In this document: piece after piece, positions 1-6,750 of the stretch
How positions within the stretch are numbered: the stretch's first letter is position 1
Layout: every line of letters begins with the position of its first letter
Assembly (NCBI GenBank): GCA_023251515.1
Contig: JAHEYQ010000007.1
Coordinates: 2,924-50,352 of the forward strand
DNA length: 47,429 nt
Direction: 5' to 3'
Source of the DNA: Bacteroidales bacterium
GTDB lineage: Bacteria; Bacteroidota; Bacteroidia; Bacteroidales; JACABE01
Made by a program: the position numbers and the translations under genes
Notes under the pieces: model-generated
Told to the model about the DNA's origin: nothing
Databases searched by the model: none
What the model saw: only the letters and a program-made list of their open reading frames with translations

Positions 1-11
1 GGGGGTGGAAA

Positions 12-48
12 TGAAAAAGCCCTGCATTTTTGAGATGCAAGGCTTTCA
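12..48 (-). terminator. Rho-independent terminator-like hairpin
   Basis: An inverted repeat pairs AAAGCC (16-21) with GGCTTT (41-46), with an inner GCAT/ATGC pair. Read on the minus strand the stem is followed by a short T run. It lies about 155 bp past the stop of the minus-strand FISUMP gene, so it may end that transcript or serve a gene outside the window. Confidence 0.5.
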
Positions 49-162
49 TCAGTTTTATTATTAGACACTGTACTTCAACCCTAAGGATTAAGGTTTTATA
101 ACAGCTAGTTACTTAACATTTAAAGCGAATATTTTTACAGTCCGCCATCTTGAAAACAGCAT

Positions 163-192
163 ACAAAATGTAACGCAAGCGTTTCATTTTGT
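163..192 (-). terminator. Stem-loop just downstream of the FISUMP gene
   Basis: A 12-bp stem with one mismatch (163-174 paired with 181-192) closes a 6-nt loop and starts about 12 bp after the stop codon of the minus-strand gene. The distal arm ends in TTTTGT on the minus strand. It is a plausible 3' end or stabiliser of that mRNA, but the T tract is weak. Confidence 0.45.
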
Positions 193-204
193 TTCTTAGC
201 ACAC

Positions 205-1302
205 TTAATCCTTAATGCAACGAACAGAAAAGCCAAAAGACATATCGCTGGAATCACTGTAGGTTTCGCCATTAGTGTAATACATAACCCTACTCAAAGG
301 GGTTGAAGTACCAAAGGTAGAACTCCGCCAAAAACCATGTGAACCAATAGTTTGGTATGTTCCATCGTAGTAACGGAAGCCTCCAGGAAGGGCTGTAAAT
401 CTGGTTTCGTTGGTAGCGGCAGTATTGGGGCTGATCCAGTGGGCTAAGCCAACTTCTTTTAGTTTTCCTCCCGCTATGCTTTCACCTCCCAAATACGTAG
501 TTAAGGTGGTCCATTCGGCATCACTTGGCACATGCCAGCCTGTGGGGCAAAGACTACCTGTATTTACAGCATGCCAGTTGTATAAAGCACCATAAGTGTT
601 TTTATAGGTAGCTTCATCGTTATTATACCATGCATAAGCTCCTGTGGTATTATTTTGCCAAGCAGTATTATCTGAACCCGGATAAGCAATGGCTGTACCA
701 TTTTTATAATGGTTGGTTTTCAGGTTTTCTGCCATCCATACTTGTGTTCCTATATGTACTGTATCATAGCCATTTCCATCTATATCATATACAGGAAAAG
801 GAGTTGAAAAACTAATTTCATTCCCATAAGCAGTACCAAAACTATTAGTAGCATAAGCTCTTATATAATAGGTTAAACCATCATTCAGATCAGTTAAATT
901 TGATGTAAAATTTCCGACTCCACTGCCATCGATAGTTTTGTTATCAACAATTGTAGGATTTGGCGAAGTACTCCAGCAAACACCTCTTGCAGTTATTTTA
1001 GCACCACCATCACTCAAAATATTTCCTCCACATAAAGCAGTAGTAGTGGTAATATTTGATACTGATGTTGTGGTAATTCCATTAGGATTATTTATCCATG
1101 CAGGAACACCAGCTGTAAACTGGAGATTTTGTCCGGGCAAACCAGGTGCTATGGGTATCCATGTATCAACCCCATTCCAGTAACTGATATGTCCACTCGT
1201 ATCGGTTTTAATTTGAGAACCTACTGGCTGTGCTGTTAAAGTAATTTGTATTGCAATCAGCATTATAGCTATTGCAAAGATTTTTTGTAAAAGATTTTTC
1301 AT
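205..1302 (-). CDS. Secreted FISUMP-domain protein
   Basis: The 365-aa product starts with a signal peptide (about residues 1-24, cleavage near A24/Q25) and is expected to be exported. Residues about 75-168 form a fibronectin-III-like module of the kind repeated in Bacteroidota surface proteins (GVCWST, YYIRAYATNSFGTAYG). Residues about 172-365 form a Fibrobacter succinogenes major paralogous (FISUMP) domain, seen in GTQVWMAENLKT, YGALYNWHAV, CPTGWHVPSDAEW and the terminal GFSVRCIKD. FISUMP domains resemble sulfatase-modifying-factor/C-type-lectin folds and have no firmly known activity. No T9SS sorting domain is present, so its anchoring is unclear. I see no Bacteroidota-type promoter directly upstream. 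Confidence 0.9.
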   Translation of the reverse strand: MKNLLQKIFAIAIMLIAIQITLTAQPVGSQIKTDTSGHISYWNGVDTWIPIAPGLPGQNLQFTAGVPAWINNPNGITTTSVSNITTTTALCGGNILSDGGAKITARGVCWSTSPNPTIVDNKTIDGSGVGNFTSNLTDLNDGLTYYIRAYATNSFGTAYGNEISFSTPFPVYDIDGNGYDTVHIGTQVWMAENLKTNHYKNGTAIAYPGSDNTAWQNNTTGAYAWYNNDEATYKNTYGALYNWHAVNTGSLCPTGWHVPSDAEWTTLTTYLGGESIAGGKLKEVGLAHWISPNTAATNETRFTALPGGFRYYDGTYQTIGSHGFWRSSTFGTSTPLSRVMYYTNGETYSDSSDMSFGFSVRCIKD

Positions 1303-1363
1303 TCGTTGTTTTTTTTAGTTTTGGCTAATTCCCCGAGCCGATTAATAATTAATTTAAAAAAAT

Positions 1364-1526
1364 AAAAAAGCGTGGGAACTTAACTATATTCGTCCAAGAG
1401 GCTCTGGTAAGCCTGTACTACAAATAAGTAAGCCCACGCCGGAGCGTGAGCGTTATTACTTATTACTTCTGTAGTACTAAAATTTACCAGATTTCTCAGA
1501 CAGAAATAAAAGCTAACGCCTTTTTA
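1364..1526. repeat. Long palindromic intergenic element (MITE/REP-like or structured RNA)
   Basis: Nested complementary blocks fold into one long imperfect hairpin: TCTGGTAA (1403-1410) with TTACCAGA (1484-1491), GTACTAC (1415-1421) with GTAGTAC (1471-1477), AATAAGTAA (1423-1431) with TTACTTATT (1456-1464), and an apical CACGC-CGGA-GCGTG stem (1435-1448). The ends, AAAAAGCGT (1365-1373) and ACGCCTTTTT (1516-1525), also form an inverted repeat. The apex is much richer in GC than its surroundings. A non-autonomous mobile element or a structured RNA would both fit; no second copy is in the window. Confidence 0.6.
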
Positions 1527-1592
1527 TGAGTTTATATTGAGTTTTAAGTTATCATGTCTTTTTGTTTTTTTTAATGAAGTTGTAAAATTAGT

Positions 1593-1636
1593 AAAAAAAA
1601 TCCATCGACAAAATTTTTGTAGGTGGATTTTTTTTT
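1593..1636 (-). terminator. Terminator downstream of rnr
   Basis: AAAAAAAATCCA pairs with TGGATTTTTTTTT around an inner ACAAAA/TTTTTGT stem. Both sides carry A/T tracts, so it could work in both directions. It lies about 95 bp past the rnr stop. Confidence 0.75.
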
Positions 1637-1728
1637 AAAACAAGTCTTATAAGATTTTACGTGATTTATTATCTTATATCGTTTTTAATAAATTGCGAAT
1701 TCTGACTTATATTATTCAGAATTAATTA

Positions 1729-3897
1729 TCAGAACTTTTCATTTTCTACCATCACAAAATCCATTTGTTTTTTAGAAATATCCACTTTGATAATCTTAAT
1801 TTTTACTCTGTCGCCCAATTTGTATTTGTTTCCGTACCTTTGACCAATTACCTGATAATTTTCTTCATCCAGATAATAAAAATCATCTGCCAATTGTTTC
1901 AACGAAACCATGCCTTCGCATTTGTTGCCTTTCAGTTCAACAAAAAGACCCCACTTACTCACACCCGATATCAAACCAAAGAAAGTTTGTCCGATTTTAT
2001 CAGAAAGATATTCAGCCTGTTTGTATTTAATAGAAGCTCTTTCTGCATCTGCAGCTTTTTTCTCCATTTTCGAAGAATGCTCACATTTTATTTCATAATC
2101 AGCTTTATTGGCTGATGCTTTACCCTCCAGATACATTTCGAGCAAACGATGAACCATCAAATCGGGATAACGTCTGATTGGAGATGTAAAATGAGAATAA
2201 TACGGAAAAGCCAAACCATAATGTCCGATGTTATCTGTTGAATAATAAGCCTTTGACATGGTTCTGATGGCAATGGTTTCTATCATATTCTCTTCACCTT
2301 TTCCGGCAATATTATCAAACAGATTATTAAACGAAGTTGCCAGATTTTTTCTGCTTCCTAATTTCATTTTATAACCCAATTTAGATAAAAACTGAACAAA
2401 AGTATTCAGTTTTTCAGCATTAGGCTCATCATGAACACGATAAACAAAAGTTTTTGGAGTTTCTTTCCCCTTTTTTTCGCCTATTAATGAAGCAACTTTT
2501 TTGTTTGCAAGCAACATAAAATCTTCAATCAGGCGATTGGAATCTTTTATCTCTTTTACATAAACACCAACTGGTTTTGAATTTTCATCCAATTTAAACT
2601 TTACTTCAGTTGATTTAAAGTTGATACTGCCTTCTTTAAATCTCTCATCCCGAAGTTTATAAGCCAATTTGTTAAGTGTCAGCATTTCTTCTGCATAATC
2701 ACCATTTTCGCTGTCAATTATATCCTGAGCTTCCTGATAGGTAAATCTTCTGTTTGAATTTATCACAGTTTTACCAAACCATTCGTGTTTAATATGCGCA
2801 TTATCATCCATTTCGAAAACTGCCGAAAAACACAATTTATCTTCGTGAGCCCTTAACGAACAAACTCCATTTGATAATTTTTCGGGCAACATAGGTATAA
2901 CTCTGTCAACCATATACACAGAAGTGCCTCTTTCATAAGCTTCGCCATCAAGCAATGACTCAGGCTTCACATAATAAGATACATCTGCAATATGCACACC
3001 TACCTCCCAATGTCCGTTTTGCAACTTTTTGAGCGAAAGTGCATCGTCAAAATCTTTCGCATCTTCCGGATCTATTGTAAAAGTAACAACATCTCTGAAA
3101 TCTCTTCTTCTCGCAATTTCTTTTTCGGGTATTGCTTCCGATATTTCATCTGCCTCTTTTTCAACAGCCTGAGGGAAAAACAATGGAAAATTAAACTCAG
3201 CCAGAATAGATTGCATTTCAACATTATTGTCGCCGGGCATTCCTAAAACTTTAATAATTTCCCCAAAAGGATTATTGGCTCTTTCTGGCCATTCAGTTAT
3301 GGTTGCCAGTGCTTTTTCCCCATTTTTGGCTCCGTTTAAATTTTCTAGCGGAATAAAAATATCTACTGACATATTATTATTATCAGGAATCAGAAAAGCA
3401 AAATTCCGGGAAACCTGAACCGTACCAACAAAATTTTTCTGAGCTCTTTCAATTATTTCAACTACTTGTCCTTCTGGCTTTCTGTCCTTTCTTCTGGGAA
3501 ACAAAAAAACGTTAACTTTATCCCCATGTAATGCATGATTGGTATTATTGGCCGAAATAAATACATCTTCTTCATCTTTACTCTGTATCAGATAAGCTTT
3601 TCCGGTTTGTTTCATATCGATAATACCGCTAACATGCGAATTGGCAACAAGCTTTTCGTTGATAAAAGAAGGATTTAATCTGTATTTACCTCTATTCTCT
3701 TCCTTTATTGCCGAAATATTCAACAGTTCATGTATTGTGCTTATAATTAAATCTTTACTTGCCTTATCACTATATCCTAATTTGGCTGATACCTGTTTGT
3801 AATTGTATGTTGAAAACGGATCGTTTGCAAAAACCTTTAATATATTTGTAGCAAAAGGGTTATTTTCAAGCGAAATTTTATTTATTTTTTTGTTCAT
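1729..3897 (-). CDS. rnr: Ribonuclease R
   Basis: This 722-aa protein is a 3'-to-5' processive exoribonuclease of the RNase II/RNB family, acting on structured mRNA, rRNA and tmRNA-linked substrates in the cytoplasm. It has an N-terminal winged-helix/cold-shock region (about 1-240). The RNB catalytic domain (about 265-590) shows the metal-binding cluster in TIDPEDAKDFDDAL near residue 280 and the signature FTSPIRRYPDLMVHR. A C-terminal S1 domain (about 635-715) includes GLISGVSKWGLFVEL. Length and domain order are normal. It is transcribed alone, divergent from ade, with a terminator downstream and a candidate -7 element upstream at 3974-3981. Confidence 0.96.
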   Translation of the reverse strand: MNKKINKISLENNPFATNILKVFANDPFSTYNYKQVSAKLGYSDKASKDLIISTIHELLNISAIKEENRGKYRLNPSFINEKLVANSHVSGIIDMKQTGKAYLIQSKDEEDVFISANNTNHALHGDKVNVFLFPRRKDRKPEGQVVEIIERAQKNFVGTVQVSRNFAFLIPDNNNMSVDIFIPLENLNGAKNGEKALATITEWPERANNPFGEIIKVLGMPGDNNVEMQSILAEFNFPLFFPQAVEKEADEISEAIPEKEIARRRDFRDVVTFTIDPEDAKDFDDALSLKKLQNGHWEVGVHIADVSYYVKPESLLDGEAYERGTSVYMVDRVIPMLPEKLSNGVCSLRAHEDKLCFSAVFEMDDNAHIKHEWFGKTVINSNRRFTYQEAQDIIDSENGDYAEEMLTLNKLAYKLRDERFKEGSINFKSTEVKFKLDENSKPVGVYVKEIKDSNRLIEDFMLLANKKVASLIGEKKGKETPKTFVYRVHDEPNAEKLNTFVQFLSKLGYKMKLGSRKNLATSFNNLFDNIAGKGEENMIETIAIRTMSKAYYSTDNIGHYGLAFPYYSHFTSPIRRYPDLMVHRLLEMYLEGKASANKADYEIKCEHSSKMEKKAADAERASIKYKQAEYLSDKIGQTFFGLISGVSKWGLFVELKGNKCEGMVSLKQLADDFYYLDEENYQVIGQRYGNKYKLGDRVKIKIIKVDISKKQMDFVMVENEKF

Positions 3898-3921
3898 ATT
3901 TTTTGTGTTAACATTACTAAA

Positions 3922-3952
3922 TTGTAGTATTACAACTAATTAATTAAATTTG
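3922..3952 (+). promoter_or_regulatory. Bacteroidota housekeeping-type promoter (TTG-N20-TAAATTTG)
   Basis: TTG at 3922-3924 and TAAATTTG at 3945-3952 are 20 bp apart, the same spacing as at the ade and tRNA-Cys promoters here. Transcription would start near 3959 on the plus strand and, with no coding sequence in the way, run to the terminator at 4283-4312. Confidence 0.5.
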
Positions 3953-3973
3953 TAAGAATCATTTTTAATTCTA

Positions 3974-3981
3974 CAAAGCTA
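3974..3981 (-). promoter_or_regulatory. Candidate -7 element of the rnr promoter
   Basis: On the minus strand this reads TAGCTTTG, a full TAnnTTTG match about 77 bp upstream of the rnr ATG. No clear TTG is found at the matching -33 position, so support is partial. Confidence 0.45.
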
Positions 3982-4043
3982 TTATTTTATTTATTAAACT
4001 AACATTATTTATTCCTTAAAGTTTAATAAAAATAAAAAAACAT

Positions 4044-4133
4044 CTATTATGACACACAAAGTCATTATGACACATCTTTTATATTCGTTTGATATAAAGA
4101 TATACATATAATATAAAGGTCATTATAACTCAT
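4044..4133 (+). repeat. Three imperfect 14-bp direct repeats (candidate activator sites)
   Basis: CTATTATGACACAC (4044-4057), TCATTATGACACAT (4062-4075) and TCATTATAACTCAT (4120-4133) share the core ATTATgACaCA. The first two start 18 bp apart. They lie about 90-180 bp upstream of the inferred start at 4225, where enhancer-binding proteins of sigma-54 promoters usually bind. That role is inferred. Confidence 0.45.
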
Positions 4134-4198
4134 TTTGTTGTTAATTTGCAAATACGTTAATTTGTTATTAATCTCAGAATATCAATTGATTAATAGTT

Positions 4199-4214
4199 TG
4201 GCACGCTATTTGCT
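4199..4214 (+). promoter_or_regulatory. Sigma-54 (RpoN) promoter, full consensus
   Basis: TGGCACG (4199-4205), four bases, then TTGCT (4210-4214) match the sigma-54 consensus TGGCACG-N4-TTGC(A/T) at every fixed position. GG and GC are exactly 10 bp apart. The predicted start is near 4225. No rpoN or enhancer-binding protein gene is in the window, so use depends on the rest of the genome. Confidence 0.65.
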
Positions 4215-4224
4215 ATTATGTTAT

Positions 4225-4312
4225 CGCTTATTCAAAATAAGTTAATAATTTTATATTTTATCTTTTATCTTCGAGGGGTTGGGGGCTGTCTATTTAGACA
4301 GCCCTTTTTTTT
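4225..4312 (+). ncRNA. Candidate sigma-54-dependent small RNA (about 88 nt)
   Basis: The interval runs from the predicted start of the sigma-54 promoter to the end of a strong intrinsic terminator. It has a 5' hairpin CTTATT/AATAAG (4227-4241), an AU-rich single-stranded stretch (4242-4270), a G-rich segment (4274-4285) and the terminator stem. No ORF of useful size fits. The layout resembles RpoN-driven small RNAs such as the Vibrio Qrr family, but there is no sequence similarity that I can claim. Its targets are unknown. Confidence 0.42.
4283..4312 (+). terminator. Strong intrinsic terminator upstream of ade
   Basis: GGGCTGTCTA (4283-4292) and TAGACAGCCC (4295-4304) form a perfect 10-bp stem followed by nine T residues. 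It is oriented for plus-strand transcripts starting between rnr and ade. The arms contain the same GGCTGTCTA sequence as the terminal repeats of the 113-bp elements at 10760 and 16588. Confidence 0.88.
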
Positions 4313-4342
4313 TGAGTCAAAGATAAAAATATATTATCTTTG
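4311..4342 (+). promoter_or_regulatory. ade promoter (TTTG-N20-TATCTTTG)
   Basis: TTTG at 4311-4314 and TATCTTTG at 4335-4342 match the Bacteroidota -33/-7 consensus with 20-bp spacing. The -33 element sits in the T tract of the preceding terminator. The start would be near 4349, leaving a leader of about 17 nt before the ade ATG. Confidence 0.75.
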
Positions 4343-4365
4343 TATTCAATAAATTTTTAATAATT

Positions 4366-5994
4366 ATGACATTAAAAAAATATAATATATCTGGAAATAT
4401 AGTTGATGTAGTTGCAAAACGTATATACAAAGGCACTTTAACAGTTGAAGATCATAAAATTACAGCAATTACTGAAAATGAAACCGCTGACAATCAATAT
4501 ATCCTCCCTGGCTTAATAGATGCTCATGTTCATATTGAGAGTTCAATGATTATTCCTTCAGAATTTGCCCGTTTGGCAGTAGTGCACGGCACAGTAGCCA
4601 CTGTTTCCGACCCACACGAAATAGCAAATGTAATAGGAATGGAAGGCATTAATTTCATGATAAATAATGGAAAGAAAGTTCCCTTTAAGTTTTTCTTTGG
4701 TGCTCCATCATGCGTTCCTGCTACTCCTTTTGAAACATCCGGTGCAAGCATAAATGTTGCAGATATTGAAGAACTAATGGCAAAATCTGATATAAAATAT
4801 TTATCGGAGATGATGAATTTTCCGGGTGTTTTATTTAACAATAAAGACGTAATGGCAAAATTGGCTATTGCAAAAAAATACAACAAACCAGTTGATGGTC
4901 ATGCGCCGGGCTTAAAAGGAGCTGATGCTGATAAATATGTAAAATCTGGTATTACTACTGATCATGAGTGTTTTACAATAGAAGAAGCGATTGATAAAAT
5001 TAACAGTGGGATGAAAGTACAAATCAGAGAAGGAAGTGCCGCAAAAAACTTTGATTCATTGGTTGATTTATTATCTACTCATCCTGATGAAATTATGTTT
5101 TGTTCAGACGACAAACACCCTAACGATTTAACTTACGGGCATATAAATCAACTCATAATCAGAGCTATGAATAAAGGTTATGATTTTATTGATATTATCA
5201 GAGCTTGTACTTATGTTCCAGTAAAACATTATAATCTGGAAGTAGGTTTACTGCAAAAAGGTGATTCAGCAGATTTTATAATAATTGACAATCTTCACGA
5301 TTTCAATATTTTAAGTACATATATTGATGGTTATAAAGTAGCCGAAAAAGGAAAAACATTGATAAATTCGGTTGAAGAAATTTGTCCTAATATTTTTAAT
5401 GCAAATACTATTAATTCCTCAGACTTGGAAGTTCCCTTCAAAAACCAAGAAATAAAAGTTATCAAAGCATTAGAAGGTCAGTTGATTACAGAAAAAATAA
5501 TGATTCTTCCAAAACACGATAATGAATTTATTTTATCTGATACCGAAAGAGATATATTAAAAATTGTTGTAATGAATCGTTATGAATTATCAAAACCTTC
5601 GATTGCATTTATTAATGGGTTTGGATTTAAGGAAGGAGCAATTGCATCAACAGTTGCACATGATAGCCATAACATTATAGCAGTTGGTACCAATGATAGC
5701 GATATAACAGAAGCAATTAATTTACTCATAAATTCCAAAGGTGGCATTTCGGTGGTTAGTGATAAAACAAAATACCACTTACCTCTACCTGTAGCAGGCC
5801 TTATGTCAAATGAAGATGGTTTTGAAGTTGCTCATAAATATGAATTTATCGATCAGAAAGCCAAAGAATTGGGATCAGAACTAAATGCACCATTTATGAC
5901 CTTGTCATTTATGGCCTTATTGGTAATTCCTGAACTAAAATTAAGCGACAAAGGATTATTTGATGGCAATACTTTTAGTTTTACAACTTTGTAA
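4366..5994 (+). CDS. ade: Adenine deaminase
   Basis: The 542-aa protein belongs to the amidohydrolase-superfamily adenine deaminases, which convert adenine to hypoxanthine and ammonia in purine salvage. The metal-binding motif DAHVHIESSM is at residues 52-61 (H54, H56), followed by GTVATVSDPHEIANV, the histidine region HAPGL near 180, TTDHE near 204, and SDDKHPNDL near 245. A C-terminal domain (about 370-540) typical of this family includes FINGFGFKEGAIASTVAHDSHN. Length is normal. It is followed by an ArsR-type regulator but has its own well-formed promoter and a short leader. Confidence 0.95.
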   Translation: MTLKKYNISGNIVDVVAKRIYKGTLTVEDHKITAITENETADNQYILPGLIDAHVHIESSMIIPSEFARLAVVHGTVATVSDPHEIANVIGMEGINFMINNGKKVPFKFFFGAPSCVPATPFETSGASINVADIEELMAKSDIKYLSEMMNFPGVLFNNKDVMAKLAIAKKYNKPVDGHAPGLKGADADKYVKSGITTDHECFTIEEAIDKINSGMKVQIREGSAAKNFDSLVDLLSTHPDEIMFCSDDKHPNDLTYGHINQLIIRAMNKGYDFIDIIRACTYVPVKHYNLEVGLLQKGDSADFIIIDNLHDFNILSTYIDGYKVAEKGKTLINSVEEICPNIFNANTINSSDLEVPFKNQEIKVIKALEGQLITEKIMILPKHDNEFILSDTERDILKIVVMNRYELSKPSIAFINGFGFKEGAIASTVAHDSHNIIAVGTNDSDITEAINLLINSKGGISVVSDKTKYHLPLPVAGLMSNEDGFEVAHKYEFIDQKAKELGSELNAPFMTLSFMALLVIPELKLSDKGLFDGNTFSFTTL

Positions 5995-6069
5995 TACATA
6001 GTTAGACAGTTATATAAGTTTATAATTAAACATTATACATATATATATAACTTACATTTGTTTTTTTTG

Positions 6070-6077
6070 TATTTTTG
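6070..6077 (+). promoter_or_regulatory. -7 element upstream of the ArsR-type gene
   Basis: TATTTTTG matches TAnnTTTG. It overlaps an in-frame TTG at 6075, so that TTG cannot be the start codon if this promoter is used; the ATG at 6093 lies just after the expected transcript start. No TTG sits at the usual -33 distance. Confidence 0.45.
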
Positions 6078-6092
6078 CAAAAAAATAAAAAT

Positions 6093-6386
6093 ATGTCTGA
6101 TATTGATATTGAACAATTAGAAATTGCAGCCAACAGATTAAAGGCTATTGCTCATCCTCTCAGAATTGCACTTATTAGTATGTTGCAGGAAAAGGAAAAA
6201 CTTTGTGTAACTGATATGTACACAAAACTTGGTATTGAACAGGCAACTGCTTCACATCATTTGAATATATTAAAAATCAATGGAATACTGGTTTGCAAAA
6301 GAGAAGGGAAACAAGTATATTATTCTTTAAAAGTTAAGACATTAACCAAAATACTAGATTGTATAAATAATTGTAATACAATATAA
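6093..6386 (+). CDS. ArsR-family winged-helix transcriptional regulator
   Basis: This 97-aa protein is a typical ArsR/SmtB-type dimeric DNA-binding regulator: AIAHPLRIALISML, recognition-helix region QATASHHLNILKINGIL and the wing CKREGKQVYYSL. I chose ATG 6093 over TTG 6075, which lies inside the -7 element. Cysteines are at about 38, 68, 90 and 94. The classic CxC metal motif of the recognition region is incomplete (LCVTD). C90 and C94 near the C-terminus could take part in a metal or thiol switch. It is convergent with the MerR gene, with one base between stop codons. The signal sensed is unknown. Confidence 0.88.
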   Translation: MSDIDIEQLEIAANRLKAIAHPLRIALISMLQEKEKLCVTDMYTKLGIEQATASHHLNILKINGILVCKREGKQVYYSLKVKTLTKILDCINNCNTI

Positions 6387-6387
6387 A

Positions 6388-6705
6388 TTACAAATTATCT
6401 TTCAGTTCGGTTAAAAAATTTTTCAGTTTTTGCAAAGATTTTATTAATTCGTGATTATCAACCACTTCTGTTTTGTTTTCATTTAATTTATCTTTAGCAC
6501 CCTGCAAAGTAAAGCCTCTTTCCTTTACCAAATGATAGATAATGTGAAAGTTATCAATATCTTCTTTGGTAAACAATCGATTTCCTTTTTTATTCTTAAA
6601 AGGTTTGATAATGTCAAATTCCTTTTCCCAAAATCTTATCAAAGAAGCATTTACACTAAACATAGTAGCAACTTCACTTATTGAATAATATATTTTTTCT
6701 GACAT
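6388..6705 (-). CDS. MerR-family transcriptional regulator
   Basis: The 105-aa protein carries an N-terminal MerR-type winged helix (YSISEVATMFSVNASLIRFW, then the wing with KNKKGNRLFTKEDIDNF) and a short C-terminal helix likely used for dimerisation. There is no effector-binding domain or cysteine cluster. Small MerR proteins of this type are common in Bacteroidota and mostly uncharacterised. It lies 45 bp downstream of the kdsC-like gene on the same strand and is probably the last gene of that unit. Confidence 0.88.
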   Translation of the reverse strand: MSEKIYYSISEVATMFSVNASLIRFWEKEFDIIKPFKNKKGNRLFTKEDIDNFHIIYHLVKERGFTLQGAKDKLNENKTEVVDNHELIKSLQKLKNFLTELKDNL

Positions 6706-6750
6706 TTTACAATTTTTTTAAATAAAGAAATCAGTATTTTAAATTTCATA

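Larger units (their letters stand above)
1303..1728. other. 426-bp intergenic region between the FISUMP gene and rnr
   Basis: This gap between two minus-strand genes holds no convincing ORF. It contains a long palindromic element (1364-1526) and a terminator hairpin behind rnr (1593-1636). Otherwise it is AT-rich. No TAnnTTTG promoter was found for the FISUMP gene. Confidence 0.7.
3898..4365. other. 468-bp divergent intergenic region rnr/ade with regulatory content
   Basis: The region holds a minus-strand rnr -7 element, two plus-strand promoters of different sigma types, three direct repeats, a terminator and the ade promoter. The terminator is oriented for the plus strand, although no plus-strand gene precedes it in the window. 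The only ORF noted is a 20-codon one starting at 4049, which I do not consider real. The interval therefore looks like an uncharacterised RNA locus. Confidence 0.75.

Noticed and set aside
4049..4111. 20-codon ORF covering the direct repeats (MTHKVIMTHLL...)
   Set aside because: Its repeated MTH merely reflects the DNA repeats, there is no neighbouring gene to couple to, and it precedes the sigma-54 promoter.
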